This document shows positions 7,353 through 16,625 of a DNA stretch of 64,000 nt, piece after piece. The DNA is from Pyxidicoccus trucidator (GTDB lineage: Bacteria > Myxococcota > Myxococcia > Myxococcales > Myxococcaceae). Position numbers and translations under genes: made by a program. The stretch lies in contig NZ_JAAIXZ010000025.1 of the NCBI RefSeq assembly GCF_010894435.1, forward strand, positions 99,578-163,577. The letters run 5' to 3'. Under the pieces are notes generated by a model. That model had not been told where the DNA came from, did not search any database, and saw nothing but the letters and a program-made list of their open reading frames with translations. Every line of letters begins with the position of its first letter. Positions within the stretch are counted from its first letter, which is position 1.

Positions 7353-8651
7353 TCAGGCCGACGCGGGGCTGCCCGCCGGGGCGGCGGCCGGCTGGGCACG
7401 GACCACGCTGGCCACGGAGTCCAGGGCCACGGGGATGAGGTCTCCACCGGCCATGGGCTTCAGCTTCGCCTGGCCGCTGGTGCGCTCGGCCTCGCCCAGG
7501 ACGAGGGTGAAGCGGGCGCCGCTCTTGTCGGCGCGCTTCATCTGGCTCTTCAGGCTGCCGCCGCGCGTGTCGTAGTCCACGCGCAGCCCCTCGCGGCGCA
7601 GGCGGCTGGCCAGCGTCAGGGCGGCGTCCTGCGAGCCCTCGTCCGCCACGGCCACGAACAGGTCCGGCGGCGTGGAGTACTTGCGGCCGCTCTCCTTCAG
7701 CAGCAGCACCAGCCGGTCCAACCCCATGGCGAAGCCCACGGCGGGCACGTCCGGCCCGCCCAGGCCCTTCATCATCTTGTCGTACCGGCCGCCGCCGCCC
7801 ACGGTGCTGGCGGTGCCCAGCGCGGGGTGCGCGGCGATGAACTCGAAGACGGTGCGCGTGTAGTAGTCCAGGCCCCGCACCATGCGCGGGTTGACCACGT
7901 ACTTGATGCCCAGTGCCGTCAGCTTGCGCTGCAAATCATCGAAGTGCGTGCGGCACGGCTCGCACAGGAACTCGAGCACGTTGGGCCCCGCGGCGGCGAT
8001 GCCCTGGCACGTCGGGTTCTTGCAGTCGAGCACGCGCAGCGGGTTGGTCTCCATGCGCCGCTGGCAGTCCCCGCACAGCTCCTCGCGGTGGGCCTTGAGG
8101 TACTCCACCAGCTTCGCGTGGTACGCGGGCCGGCACGCCTCGTCCCCCAGGGAGTTGAGGTTGAGGGACACGTCCTTCAACTCCAGCGCGCCCAGGAACT
8201 GGACCACCATGTCCATCATCTCGGCGTCCTGGGCGGCCTCCTTCGCGCCGTAGGCCTCCGCGCCGATTTGATAGAACTGGCGGTAGCGGCCCGTCTTCAT
8301 CCGCTCGTAGCGGAACATGGGCCCCATGTAGAACCAGCGGGTGACGGGCTCCTGGTTGCTGATGGAGTGCTCGATGTACGCGCGCGCCGCGGGCGCGGTG
8401 CCCTCCGGACGCAGCGACAGGCTGCGCTCGCCCTTGTCGAGGAACGTGTACATCTCCTTGCCGACGATGTCCGTCTCCTCGCCCACGCTGCGCACGAAGA
8501 GCGCGGTGTCCTCCACCATGGGCGTGCGGACCTCGCCGAAGCCGTACCGGCCGAACACCTCGCGCGCCGTGCCCTCCACGTGCTGCCAGATCTCGATCTC
8601 CCCAGGAAGGAGATCATTCATGCCCTTCACGCCGGAGATCTTCTGGCTCAC
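7353..8651 (-). CDS. hisS: Histidine--tRNA ligase
   Basis: A class II aminoacyl-tRNA synthetase of 432 residues charging tRNA-His. Motif 2 region LRPEGTAPAARAY begins near residue 80, and the histidine-specific GLDYYTRTVFEF motif follows, as does the GGGGRYD loop (motif GRYDKM). A C-terminal anticodon-binding domain has VAVADEGSQDAAL. A CxxC pair set (LCGDCQRR, FLCEPC) forms a likely zinc site in the insertion domain. I chose GTG 8651 because it gives GVKGMNDLLP at the N-terminus and overlaps the psd stop by GTGA; longer forms would read into psd. Length and motifs are normal. Confidence 0.97.
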   Translation of the reverse strand: MSQKISGVKGMNDLLPGEIEIWQHVEGTAREVFGRYGFGEVRTPMVEDTALFVRSVGEETDIVGKEMYTFLDKGERSLSLRPEGTAPAARAYIEHSISNQEPVTRWFYMGPMFRYERMKTGRYRQFYQIGAEAYGAKEAAQDAEMMDMVVQFLGALELKDVSLNLNSLGDEACRPAYHAKLVEYLKAHREELCGDCQRRMETNPLRVLDCKNPTCQGIAAAGPNVLEFLCEPCRTHFDDLQRKLTALGIKYVVNPRMVRGLDYYTRTVFEFIAAHPALGTASTVGGGGRYDKMMKGLGGPDVPAVGFAMGLDRLVLLLKESGRKYSTPPDLFVAVADEGSQDAALTLASRLRREGLRVDYDTRGGSLKSQMKRADKSGARFTLVLGEAERTSGQAKLKPMAGGDLIPVALDSVASVVRAQPAAAPAGSPASA

Positions 8652-9490
8652 GTAATCACTCCAATGCGCTTGCCCAGGCGCACCACCGCCTCTTCCTTCA
8701 GGCTGTCGTCCCAGATGACGCGCTTGGGCTCGAACAGCAGGATGACGGTGGAGCCCATCTCGAACCGGCCCAGCTCGCCGCCCTTCTCCACCTTGAAGCC
8801 CGAGTCGTACTTGTGGACCTTGCCGGGCTTGCCCGCGTGCGTGAGCACCTCGTCGTACGTCGCCTTGATGCGCGACACGCAGGTGGCGCCGACTTTGACG
8901 ACGGCGCACTTGCCCGCCACCGTGTCCAGGTACGTGACGAGCCGCTCGTTGACGCAGAACAGGGACTGCTTGTTCTTCACCGACGCAGGATTCACGGGCC
9001 AGAACTCACCGGGGATGTACGCGTAGCCGGTGATGGTGCCGCCCAGCGGCGCGTGGATGCGGTGGTAGTCGCGCGGGGACAGGTAGATGGTCGTCCAGGC
9101 GCCGCCATGGAACGGCTTCGCGGCCTCCTTGTCGCCCAGCAGCTCGTCCACCGTGTACTCGATGCCCTTCGCCTGAAGGCAGCGGCCCTGGTCCGAGTAG
9201 CCCACCTGGGACACGCGGCCATCCACCGGGGACACCACCACCTTCTCCCCCGGGTCGATGGGGCGCAGGCCCGGCTTCAGGCCGCGGGTGAAGAACTCGG
9301 CGAACGTGGGGTAGCGCTCGAACGTGTGCTCGGCCTCCTCCATGTCCACGTTGTACGCCTTGGCGAAGGCGCGCATCGCCGCGTGGTGCACCGGCGCCGG
9401 AGCAGGCAGGCGCGTGGCCACGCCCACCAACGTGGACAGGGCGGACTTGGGCAACAACTGCATCAACTTCATGAAGGTCTGTTCGTTCAT
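8648..9490 (-). CDS. psd: Phosphatidylserine decarboxylase proenzyme
   Basis: A 280-residue proenzyme making phosphatidylethanolamine from phosphatidylserine at the inner membrane. The self-cleavage motif is EMGSTVILLFEP, with Ser247 becoming the pyruvoyl group; VSPVDGRV (Asp90) and SPRDYHRIHAP (His143, His146) supply the processing triad region. The ATG start at 9490 gives the normal N-terminus with LLPKSALSTLVG. It overlaps hisS by GTGA, so the two are translationally coupled. Confidence 0.97.
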   Translation of the reverse strand: MNEQTFMKLMQLLPKSALSTLVGVATRLPAPAPVHHAAMRAFAKAYNVDMEEAEHTFERYPTFAEFFTRGLKPGLRPIDPGEKVVVSPVDGRVSQVGYSDQGRCLQAKGIEYTVDELLGDKEAAKPFHGGAWTTIYLSPRDYHRIHAPLGGTITGYAYIPGEFWPVNPASVKNKQSLFCVNERLVTYLDTVAGKCAVVKVGATCVSRIKATYDEVLTHAGKPGKVHKYDSGFKVEKGGELGRFEMGSTVILLFEPKRVIWDDSLKEEAVVRLGKRIGVIT

Positions 9491-9565
9491 TCGGCTTCGG
9501 CCTGCGAAAGAAGTCGGAGTGGCCCGCCGCGCGGGAGGGCCCGGCGCGGCGGAAGGCTTGGAGTC

Positions 9566-10282
9566 TTAACGGCCAGCATCGGCCGCGGGCGACGGCGCGG
9601 GGCCACCATCAGCGGTGACTGTCTCCGTTCGAACGGCGCTCTTGGGTAACAGCGTCAGCACCTGTCCCTGTTCGATGAGAAGCACCACGCCCACATGCCC
9701 GGGGTACTCCAGGCGGCAGGACGTGCGGTCGGCCAGCTCCCACGCCTCCCGCATTCCCCGCCCCTCCACCTGGATGGGCGCGGTGCGCTGGAAGCAGCCA
9801 CGGAAGCCGGCCACCAGCTCGGAGGCCGAGGTGCCCGTCTGGGGGCCGGTCAACCCGGCGTCCGGAGGCCCGGCATCCGGGGCCTCGGGCTTGCGGGCGG
9901 GCTCGGGCGGGGTGAGCGTCGGCATGGACGTGCCCGGGGGGATTTCGCGGGCGGTGGCGACGGCCTTGTCCCGGGCGCTCGCCGCGTCCTGCATGCGGGC
10001 ACGGCCCTCCTGGATGCGCTGGAGCAGCTCGCGGGCGCCGTTGGCGTCCAGGCTGTCCGCCGGCACGCGCTGGAGCTGCGCTTCAATCTCGCCAATCTGC
10101 GGGTCCAGGTAGGCGGCATCCAGCTTCTGCGCGTACAGCGTGCGGAAGCGGCGGGCGGCCTCCTCGTACTCGGCTGACGGGCCTGAGTCCCGGCGGCAGG
10201 CCGCGGGCGCGAGCCCGAGCAGGATGGCGAAGGCAAGGCCCACGAGGGGCCGGAGGGACACTCGAAGGACGGGGGTACGCAC
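9566..10282 (-). CDS. Lipoprotein of unknown function
   Basis: A 238-residue protein from a GTG start; an in-frame GTG at 10261 is an alternative. The signal peptide ends in a lipobox LAPAAC. A helical stretch follows (EYEEAARRFRTLYAQKLDAAYLDPQIGEIEAQLQRV, in two parts) that may form a coiled coil. A Pro/Asp-Ala-Gly linker (PDAGPPDAG) then joins a C-terminal domain with two cysteines. I do not recognise the family. It stands between psd and the phosphoesterase gene with no shared overlap. Confidence 0.75.
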   Translation of the reverse strand: MRTPVLRVSLRPLVGLAFAILLGLAPAACRRDSGPSAEYEEAARRFRTLYAQKLDAAYLDPQIGEIEAQLQRVPADSLDANGARELLQRIQEGRARMQDAASARDKAVATAREIPPGTSMPTLTPPEPARKPEAPDAGPPDAGLTGPQTGTSASELVAGFRGCFQRTAPIQVEGRGMREAWELADRTSCRLEYPGHVGVVLLIEQGQVLTLLPKSAVRTETVTADGGPAPSPAADAGR

Positions 10283-10337
10283 GGTACGGGTTTATTTCAT
10301 TTCCCCGCGCCTGTGCCGACTTTTGTACGGCGCCGCG

Positions 10338-11069
10338 TCACACCCCGAGGAACAGGCGCTTGCCGAAGTTGAGCGCCAGGTCCGCGTCGAAGATCTTCTG
10401 GGCGGACGTCTCGATGTCGTACTCCACCCGGACGTACTCCACCGTGCGCGCGTCGGTGTCGCAGATGACGAAGCAGGCCCGGTTGTCGTAGTCGCGCGGC
10501 TGGCCCACGCTGCCCACGGAGATGATGTACTTGTAGCCCTTCCGGATGCCGAACTTCTGGGCCACCACGTCGTTCACCTCGCCATTGCCGATGGCGAACG
10601 CGCGGCACAGGTGGCTGTGCCCGATGAACGTCACCTCGGGCAGCTCCGCCACGTAGGGCGTCAGCTCCCGCGCCTGCTCCAGGGCGAAGATGTACTCGTA
10701 CGCCTTCGGGTCGATGGGCGAGCCGTGGCAGAAGCCCACGTCGCCAATCCGGTACGTGTACGGCAGGCTGCGCAGCCACACCATGTTCTCGTCCGTGAGG
10801 ACGTTGGCGGACCAGTCGAGCGCGTGCCGGGCGGCATCGTAGTAGTACGAGTAGTCCATCCGCCCCGCCACCGCCGCGTCGTGGTTGCCCAGCAGCGTCA
10901 CCTCCGCCACCGAGCGGACCAGGTCACAGCACGGGTTGGGCGACGCCCCATACCCGACGATGTCCCCCAGCGAGACGAAGCGGTCCACCTTCTGGTGCTC
11001 GGCGACGCGGAGCACCTCGGAGAGCGCCTCGATGTTGGAGTGGATGTCGGAGATGACGGCGATACGCAT
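10338..11069 (-). CDS. Metallophosphoesterase (YfcE/diadenosine-type)
   Basis: A 243-residue calcineurin-like phosphoesterase. Metal-binding motifs appear in order: ISDIHSN (Asp8, His10), GDIVGYG (Asp36), LLGNHD (Asn62, His63) and FIGHSHL, with a CHGSP segment between. The start at 11069 places MRIAVISDIH at the N-terminus; upstream in-frame residues are not conserved in character. Substrate cannot be told from sequence; the family includes cyclic nucleotide and protein phosphatases. It lies 26 bases after the PilZ gene on the same strand. Confidence 0.9.
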   Translation of the reverse strand: MRIAVISDIHSNIEALSEVLRVAEHQKVDRFVSLGDIVGYGASPNPCCDLVRSVAEVTLLGNHDAAVAGRMDYSYYYDAARHALDWSANVLTDENMVWLRSLPYTYRIGDVGFCHGSPIDPKAYEYIFALEQARELTPYVAELPEVTFIGHSHLCRAFAIGNGEVNDVVAQKFGIRKGYKYIISVGSVGQPRDYDNRACFVICDTDARTVEYVRVEYDIETSAQKIFDADLALNFGKRLFLGV

Positions 11070-11095
11070 GGGGGCCTCGGTTCGGGGGTACCGGC

Positions 11096-11449
11096 TCAGC
11101 CGGCCCAGCCGACCTTCACCTGGTTCTGCTGCTGCTGGGAGATCATCTGCCGGAGCCGGCCCAGGGTTTCGCCGTCCAGCGACTCGAAGCGCAACCCCAT
11201 GCCGGGCGGAAAGGCCCGCTCCTCTTCCTCCCGCAGCCATACCACCGTGGCCTTGGCGTGGATCTCCGGAGCCCCGCCGCGCGTCAGCCGGACGACGGCG
11301 TTGGCGCCCTGGGCAAGTGGCGTGCTGGTCCGCAGAAAGAGGCCTCCCTCGCTCAGGTTGGTGATGCGCGCGTAGAGGGTGACGTTGTCACCCTCGCACC
11401 AGCACCGCAGCTGGGTGGGAATCCGCGTGTGCTTTCGGTTCTCGCTCAA
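11096..11449 (-). CDS. PilZ-domain protein
   Basis: A single-domain 117-residue protein. The c-di-GMP-binding elements are visible: an arginine cluster RKHTRIP near residues 5-11 and NLSEGGLFLRT near 32-42 (the D/N-x-S-x-x-G motif). The start is a TTG at 11449 preceded by AAGGAAG. PilZ proteins relay c-di-GMP to motility, polysaccharide or other targets. A diguanylate cyclase lies elsewhere in the window but is far away, so no direct link is implied. Confidence 0.88.
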   Translation of the reverse strand: MSENRKHTRIPTQLRCWCEGDNVTLYARITNLSEGGLFLRTSTPLAQGANAVVRLTRGGAPEIHAKATVVWLREEEERAFPPGMGLRFESLDGETLGRLRQMISQQQQNQVKVGWAG

Positions 11450-11553
11450 CCCGCTTCCTTCGTATTCCGAAACCCGGATCAGCAGCCTAGGGACGGCATG
11501 AATCCACCGTCAAGTTTGGAGGTGGGAGAAACTCCCACCCCGAGGCCACCCGA

Positions 11554-12480
11554 TCAGCGCTCCAGCGGGCCCAGGTCGTCGAAGTGGGTGAGCTTCCGGA
11601 ACTCGGCGAAGCGGGCGTGGATTTCCGGCCGCGTCACCTCGCGCAGCCGCTCCAGGCTGAACTTCTCCACGGTGAAGGAGGCCATGACGCTGCCCATCAC
11701 CATGGCGCGGCGGAGCACCGCCGCGTCGGGGCTGCCCGGGGACGTGGCCAGGGCGCCCATGAAGCCGCCCGCGAAGGTGTCTCCCGCGCCGGTGGGGTCG
11801 AACACCTCGGCCAGCGGGAAGGCCGGGCAGGCGAAGACGTGGTCCTGGTCGAAGAGGAGCGCGCCGTACTCGCCACGCTTGATGACCACGCGCTGGGGGC
11901 CCATGCCGAGGATGGCCCGGGCCGCCTTCACCACGTTGTGCTCCCCCGCCAGCTGCCGCGCCTCGGCGTCGTTGACGAAGAGCAGGTTGACGCGCTTGAG
12001 CGTGTTGAGCAGCGCCGGCCGGCTGCCCTTGATCCAGAAGTTCATCGTGTCCGCGGCCACCAGCTTCGGGGCGCGCACCTGGTCCAGCACCTGCGACTGG
12101 AGCTCCGGGTGGATGTTGCCGAGGAAGACGTACGGCGTGTCCTGGTAGGCCGCGGGCAGCTTGGGGGAGAACGACTGGAAGACGTTGAGCTGGGTGTCCA
12201 GCGTCTGCGCCTCGTTCAGCTCGTAGCCGTAGCGGCCGCTCCAGCGGAACGTGCGCCCGGACTCACGCGTCAGTCCCTCCAGGTCGATGCCCCGCCCGCG
12301 CAGGAAGTTGAGGTGCGCCTCGGGGAAGTCCTCGCCCACCACCGCCACCACGCGTGCCGGGGTGAAGAACGAGGCCGACGTGGAGAAGTAGGTGGCCGAG
12401 CCGCCGAGGATGTCCTCCTTCCGCCCGAAGGGGGTTTCCACGGAGTCCAGAGCGACGGAGCCAACGACGAGGAGGGACAT
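11554..12480 (-). CDS. PfkB-family sugar/nucleoside kinase
   Basis: A 308-residue ribokinase-like enzyme. The N-terminal GSVALDSVETPFG and GGSATYFS mark the substrate side, and the family signature DPTGAGDTFAGGF near residue 230 holds the catalytic Asp. A VIKRGEYGALLF strand precedes it. The substrate is uncertain (adenosine, ribose or another sugar). It stands alone on the minus strand. Confidence 0.9.
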   Translation of the reverse strand: MSLLVVGSVALDSVETPFGRKEDILGGSATYFSTSASFFTPARVVAVVGEDFPEAHLNFLRGRGIDLEGLTRESGRTFRWSGRYGYELNEAQTLDTQLNVFQSFSPKLPAAYQDTPYVFLGNIHPELQSQVLDQVRAPKLVAADTMNFWIKGSRPALLNTLKRVNLLFVNDAEARQLAGEHNVVKAARAILGMGPQRVVIKRGEYGALLFDQDHVFACPAFPLAEVFDPTGAGDTFAGGFMGALATSPGSPDAAVLRRAMVMGSVMASFTVEKFSLERLREVTRPEIHARFAEFRKLTHFDDLGPLER

Positions 12481-12601
12481 GGAGCATCCTGGGGGGAAAA
12501 TGCCGTCAATCAGGCACGGCGCTCCCCGGGAACCCCGTGCCGTTGCCGGGTACGTGGTTTCCCGCCTTCCGTCAAGAGTCCAACGGAAGGGCGGCGACAG
12601 C

Positions 12602-14131
12602 TCAGGGGGTCGGTATACCCGTGGCGGTGAGGATGGACTTCAGGTCGTCGTCGGTGAAGAAGAGGCCGCCACCGACGAAGAAGTCCCGGCCTGCGATCAG
12701 CCGCTGCGTCGCCAGGTCTCTCTGTTGGGCGTTGAGGATGTCGTCCATGCCCGCCACCACGAAGAGGTGGTCGAAGGCCTGGGCCCGCAGGGTGGCGCGC
12801 ATGCGGGGGTAGCGCAGCTCGTCCGCCGCGAAGTTGAACGCGTCCAGCTTCAGCGTCAGCGCGTCCTCGAAGAGGTGCAGGTCTCCGCCCACACCACCGG
12901 TGGACTCGATGAGGCCCACGCGCAGGGTGGTGAAGTACCAGCGCTTGGCGAACTGGGCGCTGATCTTCAGGCTCTCCCTCGTCACCTTCTGCGTCTGGGT
13001 GACGGGGTCGCCCTCGGCGGGCGGGTTGGTCTGTACCGTCTGGGTGGACACGGTGCCGCGCGGGTCGTCCACCAGCTCCAGCAGGTAGTACTTGTCCGGC
13101 TTGGGGATGAGCCGCACGGACAGCAGGTTCTTCGAGCGGCCCTGGGCGGCCAGGTAGGTGCTCTGGATGCCCACCTCCGTCTGGAGGTCGGTGAGCCTGG
13201 CGGCGAAGCGGGCCACGTCCTGCACCGTCTCACGCACCTCGCGGCCCACCGTCTCGTCGGCCAGCAGCACGCCCGCGGCGCCCTCCCCGTCCTTCACCTT
13301 GCGGGTGATCTCCTCCAGGTTGCCCAGCGTGCCGTCCAGCTTGCTGAGCGTCTCCTTCAGGCTGGCAACGGTCTCCTTCACGTCACCCTCGCCGGTTCCG
13401 ACGATGTTCTTCACGCTCGCGAGCACCTCGCGCACGTCGCGGGTGATCATCTCGATGTTGTCGACGATGCGCGACACGTCGGCCGAGTTGCTCTGGGTGA
13501 TGCCGCGCACGTCCGAGGAGATGTCCTCCACGTTGCCGACGATGACGTCCAGCCGGTCCGCGTTGCGGCGCACCGTGGCGTCCACCGAGTCCGACAGCCG
13601 CACCAGGTTCTCCACGATTCGCTGCAGCGAGCCCTGGCCCTTCTCCCCGCCCAGCACCTCGCGCAGCGCGCCCGTCACCTGCTGGATGTCGGCGGTGATC
13701 TGCGACAGCGACTCGAACACGGCCTCCATTCCGGCGGTGTCGATGACACGGCGGATCTGCCCGTTGTCCTCCATGGCCGGCGCGCCCTCGGTGCCGGGGT
13801 TGAGGTCCAGGAGGTAGTCCCCCAGCAGCGACTCGGAGCGCTTGGTGACGACGGCGTCCTGCCGCAGATCCACGTCGTTGCGGATCCGCAGGAACACCTT
13901 CGCGCGGGTGCCCTCGAGGGTGATCGCGTCGATCTCCCCCACGGGGATGCCGGCGATCTGCACCCGGCCGCGCACGGCGAGGCCCGAGGCGTCGCGGAAG
14001 TAGGCCCAGACGAGCAGCGACTCGTCCTCACCCAGGCCACCCTTGCGGGTGAACAGGACGAAGGTGATGAGAAAAGCCCCCGCGGCGATGACCAGAAGGC
14101 CAACACGGAAGGGCGTGACGAGCTTCTTCAC
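12602..14131 (-). CDS. mlaD: MlaD-like MCE-domain lipid-transport protein, long form
   Basis: A 509-residue protein from a GTG start. One N-terminal membrane helix (VGLLVIAAGAFLITFVLF) is followed by an MCE domain at about residues 38-115 with VQIAGIPVGEIDAITL and GDYLLDLNPG. A long helical region rich in VDNIEMITRDVREVL-type heptads follows, then a beta-rich C-terminal part (RYPRMRATLRAQAF...). It should form the periplasmic substrate-binding hexamer of an Mla-type phospholipid transporter. E. coli MlaD is only about 183 residues, so this one is greatly extended. MlaF and MlaE are encoded just upstream. Confidence 0.9.
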   Translation of the reverse strand: MKKLVTPFRVGLLVIAAGAFLITFVLFTRKGGLGEDESLLVWAYFRDASGLAVRGRVQIAGIPVGEIDAITLEGTRAKVFLRIRNDVDLRQDAVVTKRSESLLGDYLLDLNPGTEGAPAMEDNGQIRRVIDTAGMEAVFESLSQITADIQQVTGALREVLGGEKGQGSLQRIVENLVRLSDSVDATVRRNADRLDVIVGNVEDISSDVRGITQSNSADVSRIVDNIEMITRDVREVLASVKNIVGTGEGDVKETVASLKETLSKLDGTLGNLEEITRKVKDGEGAAGVLLADETVGREVRETVQDVARFAARLTDLQTEVGIQSTYLAAQGRSKNLLSVRLIPKPDKYYLLELVDDPRGTVSTQTVQTNPPAEGDPVTQTQKVTRESLKISAQFAKRWYFTTLRVGLIESTGGVGGDLHLFEDALTLKLDAFNFAADELRYPRMRATLRAQAFDHLFVVAGMDDILNAQQRDLATQRLIAGRDFFVGGGLFFTDDDLKSILTATGIPTP

Positions 14132-14234
14132 CTGATGTGACTCCGAGGGCTACCGGCCGGGCGCGACTCTAACGTTTTGCATCCGGAGTGCCACCTTTTC
14201 CGCTGGGCACCCCGCCCTCCCGCCTGCCTCTGAC

Positions 14235-15029
14235 TCAGTTCTTTCCGAACCAGGTCTGGAGGAAGACCTTCACCGCGGGATGCTGGGATTCCCGGACCTG
14301 ATCCGGGGGGCCGTTCTCCACGATGACGCCCTTGGAGAGGAAGGCAATCTGATCCGCCACGTTGAAGGCGGAGGCGATGTCATGGCTGATGACCACGCTG
14401 GTGACGCCCAGCCCCTTCTGCGCGGCGAGGATCATCTCGTCCACGTAGTCGGTGGTGATGGGGTCCAGTCCGGTGGTGGGCTCGTCGTAGAGGACGATCT
14501 TCGGACCGAGAATGGTGGCGCGGGCCAGCCCCACGCGCTTGCGCATGCCGCCGGACAGGTCCGCCGGGAACTTGTCCTCCACCGCGGGCTTGAGGCCCAT
14601 CAGGTCCAGCCGCTCGCGCACCTTCCGGCGGATGACGTCCTCCGGGTCCTTCGTGTGCTCGCGCAGCGGAAAGGCCACGTTCTCGAACACCGACATCGAG
14701 TCGAAGAGGGCCGCCGCCTGGAACACCATGCCGAACTTGTTCCGGACCTCCTGCAGCCCCCGCACGCTCATGGGGACGATGTCCTGCCCGTCGATGATGA
14801 CCTTGCCGCTGTCCGGCTTGAGCAGGCCGATCATGTGCTTCATCAGCACCGTCTTGCCGGAGCCCGAGCCTCCGAGGATGACGCACGTGCTGCCGGCGGG
14901 CACCTTGAGGTTGATGCCCGTGAGGACCTTCGTCTCGCCGAAGGTCTTGTGCAGGTCCACGATTTCAATCATCGGCGTCGTGGACGCGGCGGGCCCCGGG
15001 CCCGCGCGGGTGGACTCAGTCGGGGCCAT
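14235..15029 (-). CDS. mlaF: MlaF-like ABC transporter ATPase
   Basis: A 264-residue ATPase energising the Mla lipid transporter. Walker A is GGSGSGKT at residues 53-60, the signature is LSGGMRKRVGLARA, and Walker B is IVLYDEPTTGLDP. The ATG at 15029 overlaps the mlaE stop as TGATG; an internal ATG at 14972 (MIEIVDLHK) would remove an unconserved linker and remains possible. The gap to mlaD is about 100 bases. Confidence 0.95.
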   Translation of the reverse strand: MAPTESTRAGPGPAASTTPMIEIVDLHKTFGETKVLTGINLKVPAGSTCVILGGSGSGKTVLMKHMIGLLKPDSGKVIIDGQDIVPMSVRGLQEVRNKFGMVFQAAALFDSMSVFENVAFPLREHTKDPEDVIRRKVRERLDLMGLKPAVEDKFPADLSGGMRKRVGLARATILGPKIVLYDEPTTGLDPITTDYVDEMILAAQKGLGVTSVVISHDIASAFNVADQIAFLSKGVIVENGPPDQVRESQHPAVKVFLQTWFGKN

Positions 15030-15844
15030 CAGTGGAACATGATGCCGAGAATGAAATCGAGGATGAAGATGGAGAGCGCGCTGGCGACCATGGCCTCGGT
15101 GGTGGCCTGGCCCACGCCCTTCGCGCCGCCGGAGGCGTTGTAGCCCTTGAAGCAGCAGATGAGGGCCACGGCGAGGCCGAAGACGGCCCCCTTCACCAGG
15201 CCCTCGTAGACGTCCGCGGGCGCCAGCCACTGCTGGGTGCGGGACAGGAAGGTGCCGGGGGAGATGCCCAGGGCGCCCACCGCGACGAGGTAGGCGCCCG
15301 ACATGCCCGTGGTGTTGAAGAGCATGGTGAGCGCCGGCACCATGAAGAGGCCGGCCAGCACCCGGGGCACCAGCAGGTATTGCACCGGGTTGACGGCCAT
15401 GGTCTCCAGCGCGTCCACCTGCTCGGTGACGCGCATGGTGCCCAGTTCCGTGCACATGGCGGAGCCGGCGCGCATCGTCACCATCAGCGCGGAGAACACG
15501 GCGGCCAGCTCGCGGGTGAGCGTCAGTCCCACCGTGGGGCCCACCAGGCTCTCCGCGTCGAAGAGCGCGAAGGCGGTGGACGTCTGCAGGGCGAACACCA
15601 TGCCGGTGAAGGTGCCCGTCAGGCTGACGATGAAGATGGAGCCCACACCCACGAAGTCCAGCTGGGCGAACAGGTTGGTCAACCGGAAGGGCCGCCGGAC
15701 GCTCCACCGGAACACGTCCAGGCCCAGGGCCACCACGCCTCCCAGGGTACTGACGACGTCGATGAGGCCCTTGCCGAAGCTGGCCACGGACTGGGTGAGG
15801 AATCCGGGTTCGCGGGCCGGGCTGCTGGGGGTCTGCGTGGACAT
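15029..15844 (-). CDS. mlaE: MlaE-like permease
   Basis: A 271-residue inner-membrane permease of the MlaE/YrbE family. Characteristic segments are SLTGTFTGMVFALQ, TRELAAVFSALMVTMRAGSAMCTELGTMRVTEQVDALE and a final FILDFILGIMFH helix. Five to six membrane segments are expected. Start 15844 (MSTQTPSS) is preferred over 15937, which adds a Ser/Arg-rich extension. Confidence 0.95.
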   Translation of the reverse strand: MSTQTPSSPAREPGFLTQSVASFGKGLIDVVSTLGGVVALGLDVFRWSVRRPFRLTNLFAQLDFVGVGSIFIVSLTGTFTGMVFALQTSTAFALFDAESLVGPTVGLTLTRELAAVFSALMVTMRAGSAMCTELGTMRVTEQVDALETMAVNPVQYLLVPRVLAGLFMVPALTMLFNTTGMSGAYLVAVGALGISPGTFLSRTQQWLAPADVYEGLVKGAVFGLAVALICCFKGYNASGGAKGVGQATTEAMVASALSIFILDFILGIMFH

Positions 15845-16025
15845 TGCGGTCTGGAACCTACTCTTACGTGAGCGGCGGGTGGGCACAAGCGAAGTAATGC
15901 CCCCGGGGGCAAGGGAGGAAGCGTGCGTCGAAGTCACTTCCTACCGTTGGAGTGAAGCCGTTATGTTCCGCGCCCCTTTCCTTCCAAGCCTGGCGCTACC
16001 GGTCCGGGCCGAGATACAGACGAAC
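15845..16025. promoter_or_regulatory. Divergent promoter region mlaE / zinc-ribbon gene
   Basis: About 180 bases separate two divergent starts and should hold both promoters. I could not pick reliable hexamers. Confidence 0.4.
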
Positions 16026-16607
16026 ATGGCAACTCATAAGGTCGGCGGCGAGGTGGACGCACAGTGCACCCGCTGCAAGATGACTCTCGCGCACACCATC
16101 CTGGCGATGGTCGGTCCGAAGATCGCTCGGGTGCGCTGCAATACCTGTAACGGGGACCACGCATACCGGGCCGCTCCGGGCGTCACGGACCGTCCCTCCA
16201 CGTCCAGCAGCGCCGCGCGCGCGGCCCGCGCTGCCTCGGCGGCGGCCACCAAGGCGGAGAAGGTCATCATCTCCTTCGAGGAGCAGCTGGCCGGCAAGGA
16301 CGTGGCCAACGCGCCGAAGTACAGCCCCAAGGACACCTACCAGGTGGACCAGGTCATCCAGCATCCGACGTTCGGCACGGGCTTCGTGACGGCGGTGCGG
16401 GGCGACAAGGTGGACATCACCTTCCGCACCGACACCAAGACGCTGGTGCACGGCCGCGGCGGCGCTCCGGCGGACAGGCCCGCCTTCAGCCCGCCCAACG
16501 CCAGGTCCACCGGCCCGGCGGACAAGCCCCAGCCTCTCGGGGGCGCCACCGAGGTCGCGGCCGAGCCCGCGGCCGAAGAGGAGCCCCCGGCGCCCGCCGA
16601 GGGTTGA
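16026..16607 (+). CDS. Zinc-ribbon protein with CarD/KOW-like C-terminal segment
   Basis: A 193-residue protein. Two CxxC pairs (C14/C17 and C38/C41) form a zinc ribbon. An Ala/Lys-rich helix at about 60-85 follows. The segment YQVDQVIQHPTFGTGFVTAVRGDKVDITF near 110-140 (read in pieces) resembles the small beta-barrel of CarD or KOW domains, whose motif is H-P-x-F-G-x-G-x-V. The tail is Pro/Ala/Glu-rich. It may bind nucleic acid or RNA polymerase, by analogy only. The ATG at 16026 is chosen because the domain begins right after it. Confidence 0.75.
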   Translation: MATHKVGGEVDAQCTRCKMTLAHTILAMVGPKIARVRCNTCNGDHAYRAAPGVTDRPSTSSSAARAARAASAAATKAEKVIISFEEQLAGKDVANAPKYSPKDTYQVDQVIQHPTFGTGFVTAVRGDKVDITFRTDTKTLVHGRGGAPADRPAFSPPNARSTGPADKPQPLGGATEVAAEPAAEEEPPAPAEG

Positions 16608-16625
16608 CCCGGTCGGGTGGAGGGG

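Noticed and set aside
8651..8909. A longer N-terminus for the histidyl-tRNA synthetase
   Set aside because: It would read into psd in a different frame; the GTGA overlap start gives the canonical N-terminus.
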